DNA of 64,000 nucleotides from Algoriphagus aestuariicola (GTDB lineage: Bacteria; Bacteroidota; Bacteroidia; Cytophagales; Cyclobacteriaceae). Made by a program: the position numbers and the translations under genes. Positions 10,909 through 19,457 of the stretch are shown here, in pieces (the stretch's first letter is position 1; each line of letters opens with the position of its first letter). The DNA lies in assembly GCF_017254835.1 (NCBI RefSeq), contig NZ_JAFKCW010000004.1:636041-700040 (forward strand), written 5' to 3'. Below the pieces are notes generated by a model. That model was not told where the DNA came from, did not search any database, and saw only the letters and a list, made by a program, of their open reading frames with translations.

Positions 10909-12062
10909 TGAGAAAAGCGATTTGGAGTTTTCTTTTGCTTTACGCAACGCTTCAGGCTTGCAGGACCCCCTTTGATCCGGAAGTTTCTTCAGAGCAGACT
11001 AGCTTTCTGGTAGTGGAGGGATATCTGGACTCAGATGGCAAGCGGAGCGAAATCAAAATGAGCCGATCGGCTCCTCTGAATGTAGAGACGCCATTTGTAG
11101 TGGAGTCCGGAGCCTCCCTTACGCTCACGTCGGCTTCAGGGGAGAGCTATGGACTCCAAGAAAGTGAACCTGGTACCTATGTGTTCGAGGCCGATATCCC
11201 GGAGGGTCAAACCTACACTCTTGAAATCCTCCTTCGCAGTGGTGAACGCTATCAGTCTGACGCGATGAAGCCTATTCTCACGCCAGACATCATCGACGCT
11301 GGATATCTCCAGGACGAAGAGGGGGTTGAGGTTTTCGTCACCACCCAAGGCGACGAAAATGCCGATGATTTTCTTTGGACCTATGATGAGACCTGGATCT
11401 ATAGGCCCCGAATCCGCGTACCCTACATCTATGATGCATCCATCGGCGACGTGAGAGATCGGACTGAAGCAGAGCAGATTGCCCTTTGTTTCAAAAGTGA
11501 GGTGAGCTCAGACATCCTGCTGGAGACCAGTTCGAGATTTGAGGAACAGGTTGTCTTCCGGCAGACCATCACCGAGATACCAAGAGGGGACGAGCGGATA
11601 ATGGAGCGGTACAGCATTCTAGTCTCCCAGAAAGCAATAGAAGAGGAAGCGGTGAAGTTTTGGGAAATTTTGAAAAAGAATACCGAGGACATCGGCTCGA
11701 TCTTCAGCCCCCTCCCCTCCCTCATCGCAGGAAATATCAAGTCGCTCGACGATGGCGGTATACCTGTCGTTGGGCAGGTGAGCATGGGTGTAGTAAGGCA
11801 AAAAAGGTTGTATATCAACTTGGTCGATGTAGCTCCTTGGAATTATCTGGATCCTGAATTCAACGACTGCATCATCGAAGCTGACTCCGTTTTGGCGAGA
11901 TTTTATGATCCTATTTTTGTAAGCGGTGCTGTGCTTCCGGCCAGACCCTACATTCCACCGGGAGGAACGGTGATTCTGGGATATTTTCCCACATCCCGTC
12001 GATGTGCGGATTGTACGCTCTATGCTTCGCCGATAACGCCTGATTTTTGGGAAGATGACTGA
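10908..12062 (+). CDS. DUF4249-type lipoprotein, copy 1
   Basis: Lipoprotein of 384 residues: signal MRKAIWSFLLLYATLQAC with lipobox LQAC at C18. The segment after the Cys (RTPFDPE, then LVVEGYLDSDGKRSE) is the pattern seen at the start of DUF4249 proteins, which in Bacteroidota are encoded beside TonB-dependent receptors. Beta-sandwich-like N-terminal half; strongly conserved middle block shared with the next gene (SSRFEEQVVFRQTITEIP, FWEILKKNTEDIGSIFSPLP); end CADCTLYASPITPDFWEDD with a CxxC pair. Its start overlaps the receptor stop. A surface-exposed partner of the receptor is inferred, by analogy with SusD. Confidence 0.82.
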   Translation: MRKAIWSFLLLYATLQACRTPFDPEVSSEQTSFLVVEGYLDSDGKRSEIKMSRSAPLNVETPFVVESGASLTLTSASGESYGLQESEPGTYVFEADIPEGQTYTLEILLRSGERYQSDAMKPILTPDIIDAGYLQDEEGVEVFVTTQGDENADDFLWTYDETWIYRPRIRVPYIYDASIGDVRDRTEAEQIALCFKSEVSSDILLETSSRFEEQVVFRQTITEIPRGDERIMERYSILVSQKAIEEEAVKFWEILKKNTEDIGSIFSPLPSLIAGNIKSLDDGGIPVVGQVSMGVVRQKRLYINLVDVAPWNYLDPEFNDCIIEADSVLARFYDPIFVSGAVLPARPYIPPGGTVILGYFPTSRRCADCTLYASPITPDFWEDD

Positions 12063-12135
12063 GATGAAGAGCGTGGTGGAGAAACTTTTGGGAGCCTTTC
12101 CCAATCGAGCCTTAATAAATATTTCTAGCGTCGCA

Positions 12136-13308
12136 ATGGGCTATTTGGGTCGGATATGTGGCGTTGGAGGGATTTTGCTTTTTCTTTTTTCGTGTAGGAC
12201 TCCGTTTGATCCAGAGCCTCAAGGCAAGTCCGTTGCCATTTTGGTGGTAGAGGGCTATCTCGATGCGGATGGAAAAAAAAGTGAGCTGAGGCTAAGCCGA
12301 ATGACTGATCTGGATTCTTTGAACGCCTATTCCCCGGAACTTAACGCGACGGCATACCTCGAGTCTTCCGCTGGGACTAGATACTATCTGGAGGAAAAAG
12401 GAGACGGGATATATTTGTTTGAAGAGACACTGTCATTCGACCTGAGCTACAGACTGTCCATCCAGCTCCAAAATGGAGAACAATACCAATCGGATGAGAT
12501 TATTCCCATTGAAACTCCGGAAATCTTTGATGCAGGATTTGTGAAAGACGAGGAGGGAGTAGAGATCTTCGTCAATACTCAAGGCAATGAGCAAGCAGAT
12601 GATTTCCTTTGGACTTTCCAGGAAGACTGGATTTTCCGGCCCTATACGCTGGCTCCCTTTATCTATGACCAAACACTGAGGGAGGTGAGGGATAGGACTC
12701 CCGCTGAGGATATTTATACCTGTTTCAGGACTGAACCTAATCCTGGCATTTTGCTCGAGACCAGTTCTAGGTTTCAGGAACAGGTGGTGTTTAGACAGAC
12801 GATCACCGAAATTCCTACTGGAGATGAGAGGCTGCAAGCGCGTTACAGTATTTTGATCAATCAGATGGCCATCCCCTCCGACGCGGTCAAGTTTTGGGAG
12901 ATATTGAAGAAAAATACGGAGGAGATTGGCTCGATCTTCAGTCCATTGCCGGCTGTGATTTCCGGGAATATCCATGGACTCGAGACAAGTAACCTTGCCG
13001 TAGGGCAAGTGAATATTGGAAAGGTGCGACAGCGGAGAATCTACATCAATCGAGCCGATGTCTCTCCCTGGAATTACAGCAATAAAGTTTTTTCAGGTTG
13101 CTATGTCGATGACGTGCCTTTGCTCATCGGAAGTTTCGAATACCACTTTTTGTTTGGAAGTGGTAGCCATCTTCCAGCCCGACCCTTCCTTGGGGACGGT
13201 CCCATATTAGCCACCTACATTATCGGCTATAATCCTATAGAAACGCGCTGTGCCGATTGCACATTGTATGCAAGCAAAGTAAAGCCTGAATTTTGGGAAG
13301 ATGAATAA
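12136..13308 (+). CDS. DUF4249-type lipoprotein, copy 2 (tandem paralog)
   Basis: Tandem paralog of the preceding gene. The ATG at 12136 is chosen because it gives a compact lipoprotein signal (MGYLGRICGVGGILLFLFSC, lipobox FLFSC); an in-frame ATG at 12055 overlapping the upstream stop would add 27 residues without signal character. The 390-residue product shares whole blocks with copy 1 (RTPFDPE, LVVEGYLDADGKKSE, SSRFQEQVVFRQTITEIP, FWEILKKNTEEIGSIFSPLP, CADCTLYAS...FWEDE), while the segment after GNI and that before the CADC end differ. The two probably recognise related but different ligands (inference). The next gene overlaps by 8 bases. Confidence 0.82.
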   Translation: MGYLGRICGVGGILLFLFSCRTPFDPEPQGKSVAILVVEGYLDADGKKSELRLSRMTDLDSLNAYSPELNATAYLESSAGTRYYLEEKGDGIYLFEETLSFDLSYRLSIQLQNGEQYQSDEIIPIETPEIFDAGFVKDEEGVEIFVNTQGNEQADDFLWTFQEDWIFRPYTLAPFIYDQTLREVRDRTPAEDIYTCFRTEPNPGILLETSSRFQEQVVFRQTITEIPTGDERLQARYSILINQMAIPSDAVKFWEILKKNTEEIGSIFSPLPAVISGNIHGLETSNLAVGQVNIGKVRQRRIYINRADVSPWNYSNKVFSGCYVDDVPLLIGSFEYHFLFGSGSHLPARPFLGDGPILATYIIGYNPIETRCADCTLYASKVKPEFWEDE

Positions 13309-14932
13309 GCCAACCAAAGGATTTAAAAAATTGAAAAGCATGAATGCAGTCAAGGTTTTCTTAGTGCTATGTCTTGGTCTGATTTCCGTTGACCATGTTT
13401 TTGGGAGACAGGAGCAGCGGGAAAAAGAATCGGTATCGTTCTCCATCCCCAAGACCCTTTATTTCACCGGGGAAAAAATCTGGATAGACGCGGCTGTAGT
13501 ATTGGGAGACGCTCCGACGAGCTCCCAAGTATTGTATGCAGAATTGGTCAACAGAGACTCCAAGTCCATGGCCTATGTGAAATTGCCCTTGCTGCACGGA
13601 AAGGCGTTCAACTATTTCCAGATAAAATCCGATATTCCCTCTGATCACTATCTGCTAAGGGTTTATACTCGAATCAGCCCCTATCTTGACCAGGACCTCG
13701 GTATTGCCCAGCAGTTTGTGACAATTGTTAATCCCACGATTCCTCCGGCGGGAAAACCCGAGGGGTCAGTGGCGGAGGTGGTCTTACCTACCTCTGAAAA
13801 AGCTTTTGCGAAGTCCCAGAGTATATCGTTGCCTCTTGCCGAGGACCTTGGCAAGAGGCAGGTGATGGGGATGTCCATTGCCAATCCCTTTTTGCCCTCC
13901 GAACAAGAGCCAATCGCTTCTGCACAAGCATATGAATTCCTTCTCGAAAAAGACCTTGTTCCTGAGCTTTTTGGGCACGTCGTAGAAGTGAATGTGCCCA
14001 ATCCCAAACTTGATGCTACCTACTTTCTGTCAGTTCATGGAACGCGCAGTGCGCTTTTTACTGATATTCCCAATACCGATGGAAGGGTGCTGGTGGATAT
14101 CGGAGGCCTGAAACACTGGGACCGTATGGTCATTCAGCTGGAAGATGGAGCAGAAATGCCGGGAATAGAAGTCGTCCCACCACTGATCCAAACTCGCTTT
14201 AGGCCGAGTTTTGATTTTCCTGACTTATTTCTTGGAGAAAAGGACTTGCCTAGGTTGGAGTTGCTGCTAAGGGCGTCGCGTGTGGAGAGCTACTATGTAG
14301 AGGAATACTTGCAGGACTCCATGGAGGTAGTCGTCGGTTTTGTGGCTGATCACACTTACAATCTGGATGATTACACGCGGTTTGACGACGTGGAGACTGT
14401 CCTTCGAGAATACGTTCCCAGCGTGATGGTGCGTACCCACGATAGAAGGAAGGAGTTTCGCCTGACCAATGAAGCGGTCAAGGGGATGTTTGATACCAAC
14501 CCACTGATCTTGGTGGATGCTATGCCTGTGTTTGATTCCGACCTTTTGGCTTCCTTCAATCCCAAGTTCATGAAGCGGCTCGAGGTGCTCAATCGGGAAT
14601 TTTACCTGAACCAGCGTATTTATTCTGGCGTGTTGAGCTGGAGCAGCTACGAAAACAACTTTGGACTTTTTCCTCTCGCGCCGAGTGCCCGGTTTTTTGA
14701 CTACTACGGTTTGCAGCCCAAGATACTCATGGATAGGGGGCAGTTTTCCAAGCCGAACCAAAATGGAAAATACCCGGATTGGAGGACAGTGCTCTTTTGG
14801 GAAGGCAATGCGGGAAGACTTCCTGATATCGAGGCACCTGACTTGGAAGGATTGTTTGTCTTTTGGGTGAGGTCAAGCGATGACGATGGGAAGTCGCGCG
14901 TCAGCCGCAGCTATTTCACAGTTTTACCTTAA
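13301..14932 (+). CDS. Secreted protein with MG2-like and TonB-plug-like regions
   Basis: 543 residues with a signal peptide; hydrophobic core VFLVLCLGLISVDHVFG. The ATG at 13301 overlaps the upstream stop; a second ATG at 13340 would give a more usual short n-region. About residues 40-130 resemble an alpha-2-macroglobulin MG2 domain (KTLYFTGEKIWIDAAVVLGD, SDHYLLRVYTRISPYLDQ). About 400-480 resemble a TonB plug without barrel (NPLILVDAMPVFDSDLLASF, FMKRLEVLNREFYLNQRIYS). Last gene of the TonB/DUF4249 run; its stop overlaps the convergent MscS gene by 4 bases. Function unknown; a periplasmic or surface scaffold for the receptor is possible. Confidence 0.72.
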   Translation: MNKPTKGFKKLKSMNAVKVFLVLCLGLISVDHVFGRQEQREKESVSFSIPKTLYFTGEKIWIDAAVVLGDAPTSSQVLYAELVNRDSKSMAYVKLPLLHGKAFNYFQIKSDIPSDHYLLRVYTRISPYLDQDLGIAQQFVTIVNPTIPPAGKPEGSVAEVVLPTSEKAFAKSQSISLPLAEDLGKRQVMGMSIANPFLPSEQEPIASAQAYEFLLEKDLVPELFGHVVEVNVPNPKLDATYFLSVHGTRSALFTDIPNTDGRVLVDIGGLKHWDRMVIQLEDGAEMPGIEVVPPLIQTRFRPSFDFPDLFLGEKDLPRLELLLRASRVESYYVEEYLQDSMEVVVGFVADHTYNLDDYTRFDDVETVLREYVPSVMVRTHDRRKEFRLTNEAVKGMFDTNPLILVDAMPVFDSDLLASFNPKFMKRLEVLNREFYLNQRIYSGVLSWSSYENNFGLFPLAPSARFFDYYGLQPKILMDRGQFSKPNQNGKYPDWRTVLFWEGNAGRLPDIEAPDLEGLFVFWVRSSDDDGKSRVSRSYFTVLP

Positions 14933-16584
14933 TCTGGCTTTTTCTTCAGCTCCGTGTCGAGAAATTTTCTCAGGTTTTCCTGATAGGAAGCCTGCCCGGG
15001 ATACTCGGGAACCAAGCCTTTTTTCTCCGGGAATGTCTCCATATGAAGTGTCTGGGTCGGAAATGCAAAGCGAACGCCGAGAGTATTGGCTAGCTTGACG
15101 ATCTGGATGAGCAGCTCGTGTCGGGCGTTCAACTCCTCGGGCCAGCCGGGGACTTCGAAAAACACATAGAACATGACGTCTTGGCTGTAGGCCGAAAGGT
15201 TGTTGAAATAGATGTTGAAATAGTCTTTTCTGGTATCCGGATGTGCCAAGACAATTTCCCTCAGTCCTTTTACAAACTCTTCGATGAGCTCAGGGGGCGT
15301 GTCGTAGGTGATTGTTAGCGTGGTATAAAATCTCCGGTATTTTCGTAGTCCATGGTTGTCGACAACGGAGTCGGCAATTTTCCCATTCGGGACATACATC
15401 ACCGAGTTGCGGAAAGTGCGAATTCTGGTGGATCGAAAACCGACCTCTTCCACGGTGCCGTCAATATCTCCCGAGGTCACCCAATCGCCGACCTGAAAAG
15501 GCTTGTCGATGAAGATCATGATGGAGCCAAAGAAGTTTTTGATCGTGTCTTGTGCAGCCAATGCGATGGCTACTCCACCAATCGATAGGCCAGTCAAGAA
15601 TGGAATAATGTCGAAGTTCAACCCGTCCCTGAGGATAAACAGCGTACCAATAAGAATGACCAAGGCCTTGAGGGTCTTTCTGATCAAAGGTACCAGCTGA
15701 TCGTCCAGGCTTGATTCAGTTCTGGAGGCGAGTCGACTGAAATAGGCGGCGATGATATCGACGATTTTGTAGAAAATCACCGTGATCAGAAACGGCTTCA
15801 ACGTATTGAATACCATCACCACCCATGACCATATCTCCGCTGGCAGCTGCAAGACGCGCATCAGCAGGGAGAGCACCACCACGATCAGGTAGAAGCTTGT
15901 GATTTTGGCGATAGGAAGCAGGTAGTTTTCCCCGATATAGCCGTAGCCGAGTCGCTTGGTCAGGTAGATCAGGACGCGATCTACCAAAAAGGTAAATACC
16001 AAATGGGCCAAAAAGGTCAAAAAGATCAGGATGCCCAGGCCGACCAATTGCCAGAGCTGTAGGCCGAGGTATTCGGATGTGCCGATTTTAGGTAGGATGT
16101 TCAGCAGCTTGTCCGTGCCAAAGGGGTAGGTCTCTCGATGGATTTCTTCAATCTGTGCCACCGTAAAGGGAGAGAACTTCCATTGTTTTCCTCTTTTGAC
16201 CAAAAAGATTCCCGGCATCGCATTTCGGTCAAAATAGAATTTGTGTTCGCCGCCTGCTGATGAATCGGCGTAGTCAGGGTCATTTGGGATTTCACTGGTA
16301 CGGACGATGACCCCTTTTCCTTCAAAGATCTGCTGGAGTTTGATCGCCAGATCTTTTGGGTCTTGGTCTATATTTCTTGTGTCCAGGGTCTTTGCCGCTA
16401 GATCTGGGGAGAAATTGGTTCGCTCGAGATTGTAGAAAAAGGAGAGTGTCGTGTGGTATGGGGAGCTCAGATCGACTCCTTCCTCCAGTTGCAAGAGTTT
16501 TTGATCATCGGTGATGAGCTGTGAAAAAGCCGATTGGGAAAACGCAAAAAGGGAAAAGAAAAGAAGAAAAAGCGGTTTGTTCAT
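14929..16584 (-). CDS. Mechanosensitive ion channel, MscS family
   Basis: Inner-membrane channel that releases solutes on hypo-osmotic shock. The 551-residue product has a Sec signal (LFLLFFSLFAFSQSAFSQ), a ~150-residue periplasmic region, about five membrane segments (LQLWQLVGLGILIFLTFLAH onward) and the conserved pore and beta domain (LTGLSIGGVAIALAAQDTIK, FFGSIMIFIDKPFQVGDWVT, VEEVGFRSTRIRTFRNSVMY, VPNGKIADSVVDN). The alpha/beta C-terminal domain ends near TQTLHM. The N-terminal periplasmic extension makes it longer than E. coli MscS (286 residues), as in MscK/YnaI-type channels. Upstream, 65 bases away, is the 901-residue gene in the same direction. Confidence 0.93.
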   Translation of the reverse strand: MNKPLFLLFFSLFAFSQSAFSQLITDDQKLLQLEEGVDLSSPYHTTLSFFYNLERTNFSPDLAAKTLDTRNIDQDPKDLAIKLQQIFEGKGVIVRTSEIPNDPDYADSSAGGEHKFYFDRNAMPGIFLVKRGKQWKFSPFTVAQIEEIHRETYPFGTDKLLNILPKIGTSEYLGLQLWQLVGLGILIFLTFLAHLVFTFLVDRVLIYLTKRLGYGYIGENYLLPIAKITSFYLIVVVLSLLMRVLQLPAEIWSWVVMVFNTLKPFLITVIFYKIVDIIAAYFSRLASRTESSLDDQLVPLIRKTLKALVILIGTLFILRDGLNFDIIPFLTGLSIGGVAIALAAQDTIKNFFGSIMIFIDKPFQVGDWVTSGDIDGTVEEVGFRSTRIRTFRNSVMYVPNGKIADSVVDNHGLRKYRRFYTTLTITYDTPPELIEEFVKGLREIVLAHPDTRKDYFNIYFNNLSAYSQDVMFYVFFEVPGWPEELNARHELLIQIVKLANTLGVRFAFPTQTLHMETFPEKKGLVPEYPGQASYQENLRKFLDTELKKKPD

Positions 16585-16649
16585 TGGGATGGGGTTGGCA
16601 CGAGGTCGGCAATTTACTCAATGAGGAGTGGCTGATCAACTTTGGAGCC

Positions 16650-19355
16650 TCAGTCAGGCATTCTGTATTCCAGGATGTTCTTGCCGGTGATTGTTCGGAT
16701 CAGGTACTGGCTCTTGGTCGGTTGATGGGTGATTTGGATGGTGCCTTCACTCTCGAGTGGAGTCGTGGTAAGCATATTTCCTTTGAGATCATAGAGGTAG
16801 CCAAAGCCCTGCTCGGGATCTGATACTGCCAGTATTTGTCTTTTCGATCCAAAATCAAAATATCCGAACCGCAGGTTTTTACCCGCTAAGGGCAGCGTGA
16901 ACAATTCCCTTTCCCGTTCATCCAGCACCAGGGTCTTTGAATATTGGCGGGACAGTATGACCTGGGAATTTCTTCCCTGATCGGCTAGGATCTGAAATTG
17001 TGTATCGCGATCAGGCTTGACCAGTTGGTTTCGGTAGGTAATCTCACCGCCAAAACTAGCCTGAATCACTTCCCCGGTTGCTGAGATTGCGGATATTTTC
17101 AGAGAGTTGCCCCCAGTGCCTGGGGTAATTTGGATAGGCGTGACGAAGTCGCCCCCAAGTGTCAGTGGAGATCCGGATTGCTTTTCCCCACGGCGGTTGA
17201 AGAGATGGATCTTTCCATTTTCAGACTGCGCAACCATGTAATCGCCCCTTCCCGGTACCCGAACATGGCTTGGGGCTAGGATGGATTTTTCTCCCAGCTT
17301 CAATGGATTCCAGCCTTCCAGAGCTTCGCCGTTGCGGTCGAGGAGCCAAAGGTTGCCGGAGTGGGTAGCTAGGAAGTAGCGGTAGTCCCGCGTATTGTCA
17401 TAGTCAGCCAGGCTAAGGTGGGTGATTTTCTCATTTCTTATTTCCACTGGAAAGCCCGGCAGAGGATTTCCCAGGCGATCGATTCCGTATAGACGGTCAG
17501 CGGTGGCGACGAGTAGCTGGAGTTTCCCGTTTTTGAGAAAGTCGATTTGAAAGGCATCGGAGACGATAGGGCCAGAGAGCTGCTGCGTGTACACTACTTC
17601 GCCTCCTGAACTGATCAGGTAGAGATTGTCCTGGGCATCCTGAACCACAATGTCCTCAGTATTGTCGTTGAAATTAAGTACTGACTTCGGGCCGTAGGTG
17701 ATTCTTTCGGGCAGCGTGACTGTGGAGGAAGGGCTCAGGCTCAGCCCAGTTTGGTCTACAACGGTCGGCTTTTCACCACCTTCGTAGGGTAGGGTCAAAG
17801 TAGCTACCGGTTTGCCGCCTATTTGGTTTACTTTGAGGCTGAGATAGGGAAAGGCTTTAAAAATCGAGCCGTATTTCTGCAAAAAGGGGCTCCAAGCTGA
17901 ATTGCTTTTGTCTTCCCATTTTTCCCAGATCTTTCGCAGGTAATAGTTTTTTGAGTACCCGGAAGCCGGATTGATCGATTTTGGCTCGATGGCCGACTCG
18001 GGTGCCTTGAACCAAGTGTTGCCGATGGCAATGTCATCCAGCATCGTCTTCATTCCCTGCGCCGAGTTGGTTAGGATGAGGATTTGCCCACTTAGACTGA
18101 TATGCGTCTGGGGAAAGCCGGTGAATTTTCCGCCAAAAAGGTGGGCAGGAAACTCATCCTCCGGGAAAAACAGAATTTCCGAATCGCGATAAAAGTCGGA
18201 CTGGTCGGAGTCGGTTCCGCTTCGGAACTCCTTCAGAAAGGCAAAAGTCTGGGCGGGTTCGAGCGTTCTAGCCAGCAAAGCCTGGTTTTGGATTTGGTTC
18301 CCCAGGTTTTCCAATTCGAGAAAATACATCTCCCCGGAAAAATTGTCCAAGAAACCCCTGTCCGTGAGCCGGGTCTGCATTTCTCCGCTTACGGTTGACT
18401 TCGGGGTAAATGCCCTGTTCTGGAGCCGCTGCGCTTCGAATATCCCATTCATGTTGATTTGAGTGAGGGATTGTGTTCGGTTGGAGATCAGCTTTTGGAA
18501 CTCGGGAAAGTTCGCGCCAACTGAGGGGCTGAAGTTGATTTCCTCATTCTGGATCATCGGGCCTTCGAAACTGAGCTGTCCCTCCTCGAAGGATAGAGCC
18601 ATCGAAAGATAGACCTCATTGATGGCCAGCTCGGCAGCCACCGGATTTTCGCGATTTGCGCTGACTCCCCCAATTAGTTTGGCAATGCCGTGGGATGAGA
18701 GAATCAGCCTTCCCAAACCGGAGTTTTCATCCAGTTGATCGCCGAGTTTGGACGCGATGGATAATTTTTCTTCACTGATATACAGGCGGATCGCTTCCTC
18801 TATAATAAAGGACGAGGAAGAAGCTAGCAGAACGTTGCCCAGAATCGTCGCCGACCAATTTCTGGAGTTTTCTATCCCTGAAAATTCGACAATTTCCAAA
18901 TCACTGTATTTTCTGGATTGTACCCGAACGGACTTTGGAGTCCTGCTTTTGATTTCGCCGAGTAAAGTCTCAGGCGAGCTAGCCCCGAAATTGACTGTGA
19001 AGAGTAGCTCGAAGCTATCCACACCGCTGGGGTGACAGCTGATCGTGACCTGCCTGCCGCTGAGGGTGCGAGAGATTTCACCATTGCCCCCAACTAAGCT
19101 GTCGAGGTTGAGCAGCTTTTCTGCGGTTTCCGAGAATGCGGGAAGCTGGGAAAGAAGGCTCCAGGCGGGTTGATTGACCAGTTCGTTCCATGTCTGGTCG
19201 GCCTGCTTGGTCTCGAATACGAAGACTGCATCTGTGCGGATCAGCTCCAGACTGTTGATGTTTTTGGAGGAAAAAAAATTTTGAAATACCCAGTATCCTC
19301 CCCATGCGCATAGGACAACTGCAAGAAGAACCAAAAGACTTTTCCAGATTTTCAC
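16650..19355 (-). CDS. Large membrane-anchored protein with C-terminal propeller-like region, unknown function
   Basis: Not recognised as a named family. The 901 residues start with one membrane anchor (KSLLVLLAVVLCAWGGYWVF), so the bulk is periplasmic. The first ~540 residues have alternating motifs like lipoprotein-associated DUF3352-type folds (tentative). About 560-895 look like a PQQ/WD-type beta-propeller: repeats such as NLYLISSGGEVVYTQQLSGP, LYGIDRLGNPLPGFPVEIRN, LWLLDRNGEALEGWNPLKLG and IHLFNRRGEKQSGSPLTLGG recur at ~45-residue spacing, the pattern Y/L-x-hydrophobic-D/N-R-x-G. Possibly co-transcribed with the MscS gene 65 bases downstream. mdh upstream is separated by a terminator. 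Confidence 0.75.
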   Translation of the reverse strand: MKIWKSLLVLLAVVLCAWGGYWVFQNFFSSKNINSLELIRTDAVFVFETKQADQTWNELVNQPAWSLLSQLPAFSETAEKLLNLDSLVGGNGEISRTLSGRQVTISCHPSGVDSFELLFTVNFGASSPETLLGEIKSRTPKSVRVQSRKYSDLEIVEFSGIENSRNWSATILGNVLLASSSSFIIEEAIRLYISEEKLSIASKLGDQLDENSGLGRLILSSHGIAKLIGGVSANRENPVAAELAINEVYLSMALSFEEGQLSFEGPMIQNEEINFSPSVGANFPEFQKLISNRTQSLTQINMNGIFEAQRLQNRAFTPKSTVSGEMQTRLTDRGFLDNFSGEMYFLELENLGNQIQNQALLARTLEPAQTFAFLKEFRSGTDSDQSDFYRDSEILFFPEDEFPAHLFGGKFTGFPQTHISLSGQILILTNSAQGMKTMLDDIAIGNTWFKAPESAIEPKSINPASGYSKNYYLRKIWEKWEDKSNSAWSPFLQKYGSIFKAFPYLSLKVNQIGGKPVATLTLPYEGGEKPTVVDQTGLSLSPSSTVTLPERITYGPKSVLNFNDNTEDIVVQDAQDNLYLISSGGEVVYTQQLSGPIVSDAFQIDFLKNGKLQLLVATADRLYGIDRLGNPLPGFPVEIRNEKITHLSLADYDNTRDYRYFLATHSGNLWLLDRNGEALEGWNPLKLGEKSILAPSHVRVPGRGDYMVAQSENGKIHLFNRRGEKQSGSPLTLGGDFVTPIQITPGTGGNSLKISAISATGEVIQASFGGEITYRNQLVKPDRDTQFQILADQGRNSQVILSRQYSKTLVLDERERELFTLPLAGKNLRFGYFDFGSKRQILAVSDPEQGFGYLYDLKGNMLTTTPLESEGTIQITHQPTKSQYLIRTITGKNILEYRMPD

Positions 19356-19396
19356 TGAGCTACGAGGGGTGATTCGATCGGGTTAATATAAAAAAT

Positions 19397-19438
19397 AGAC
19401 CTAAGAAACTCCGCCTTTGGAGGGAGAATCTTAGGTCT
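19397..19438 (-). terminator. Rho-independent terminator after mdh
   Basis: Read on the minus strand, a 10-bp stem AGACCTAAGA/TCTTAGGTCT encloses a second short CTCC/GGAG pairing and is followed by ATTTTTTATATT. It lies 20 bases after the mdh stop. Confidence 0.85.
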
Positions 19439-19457
19439 AAACGTTTAAGGAGAAGGA

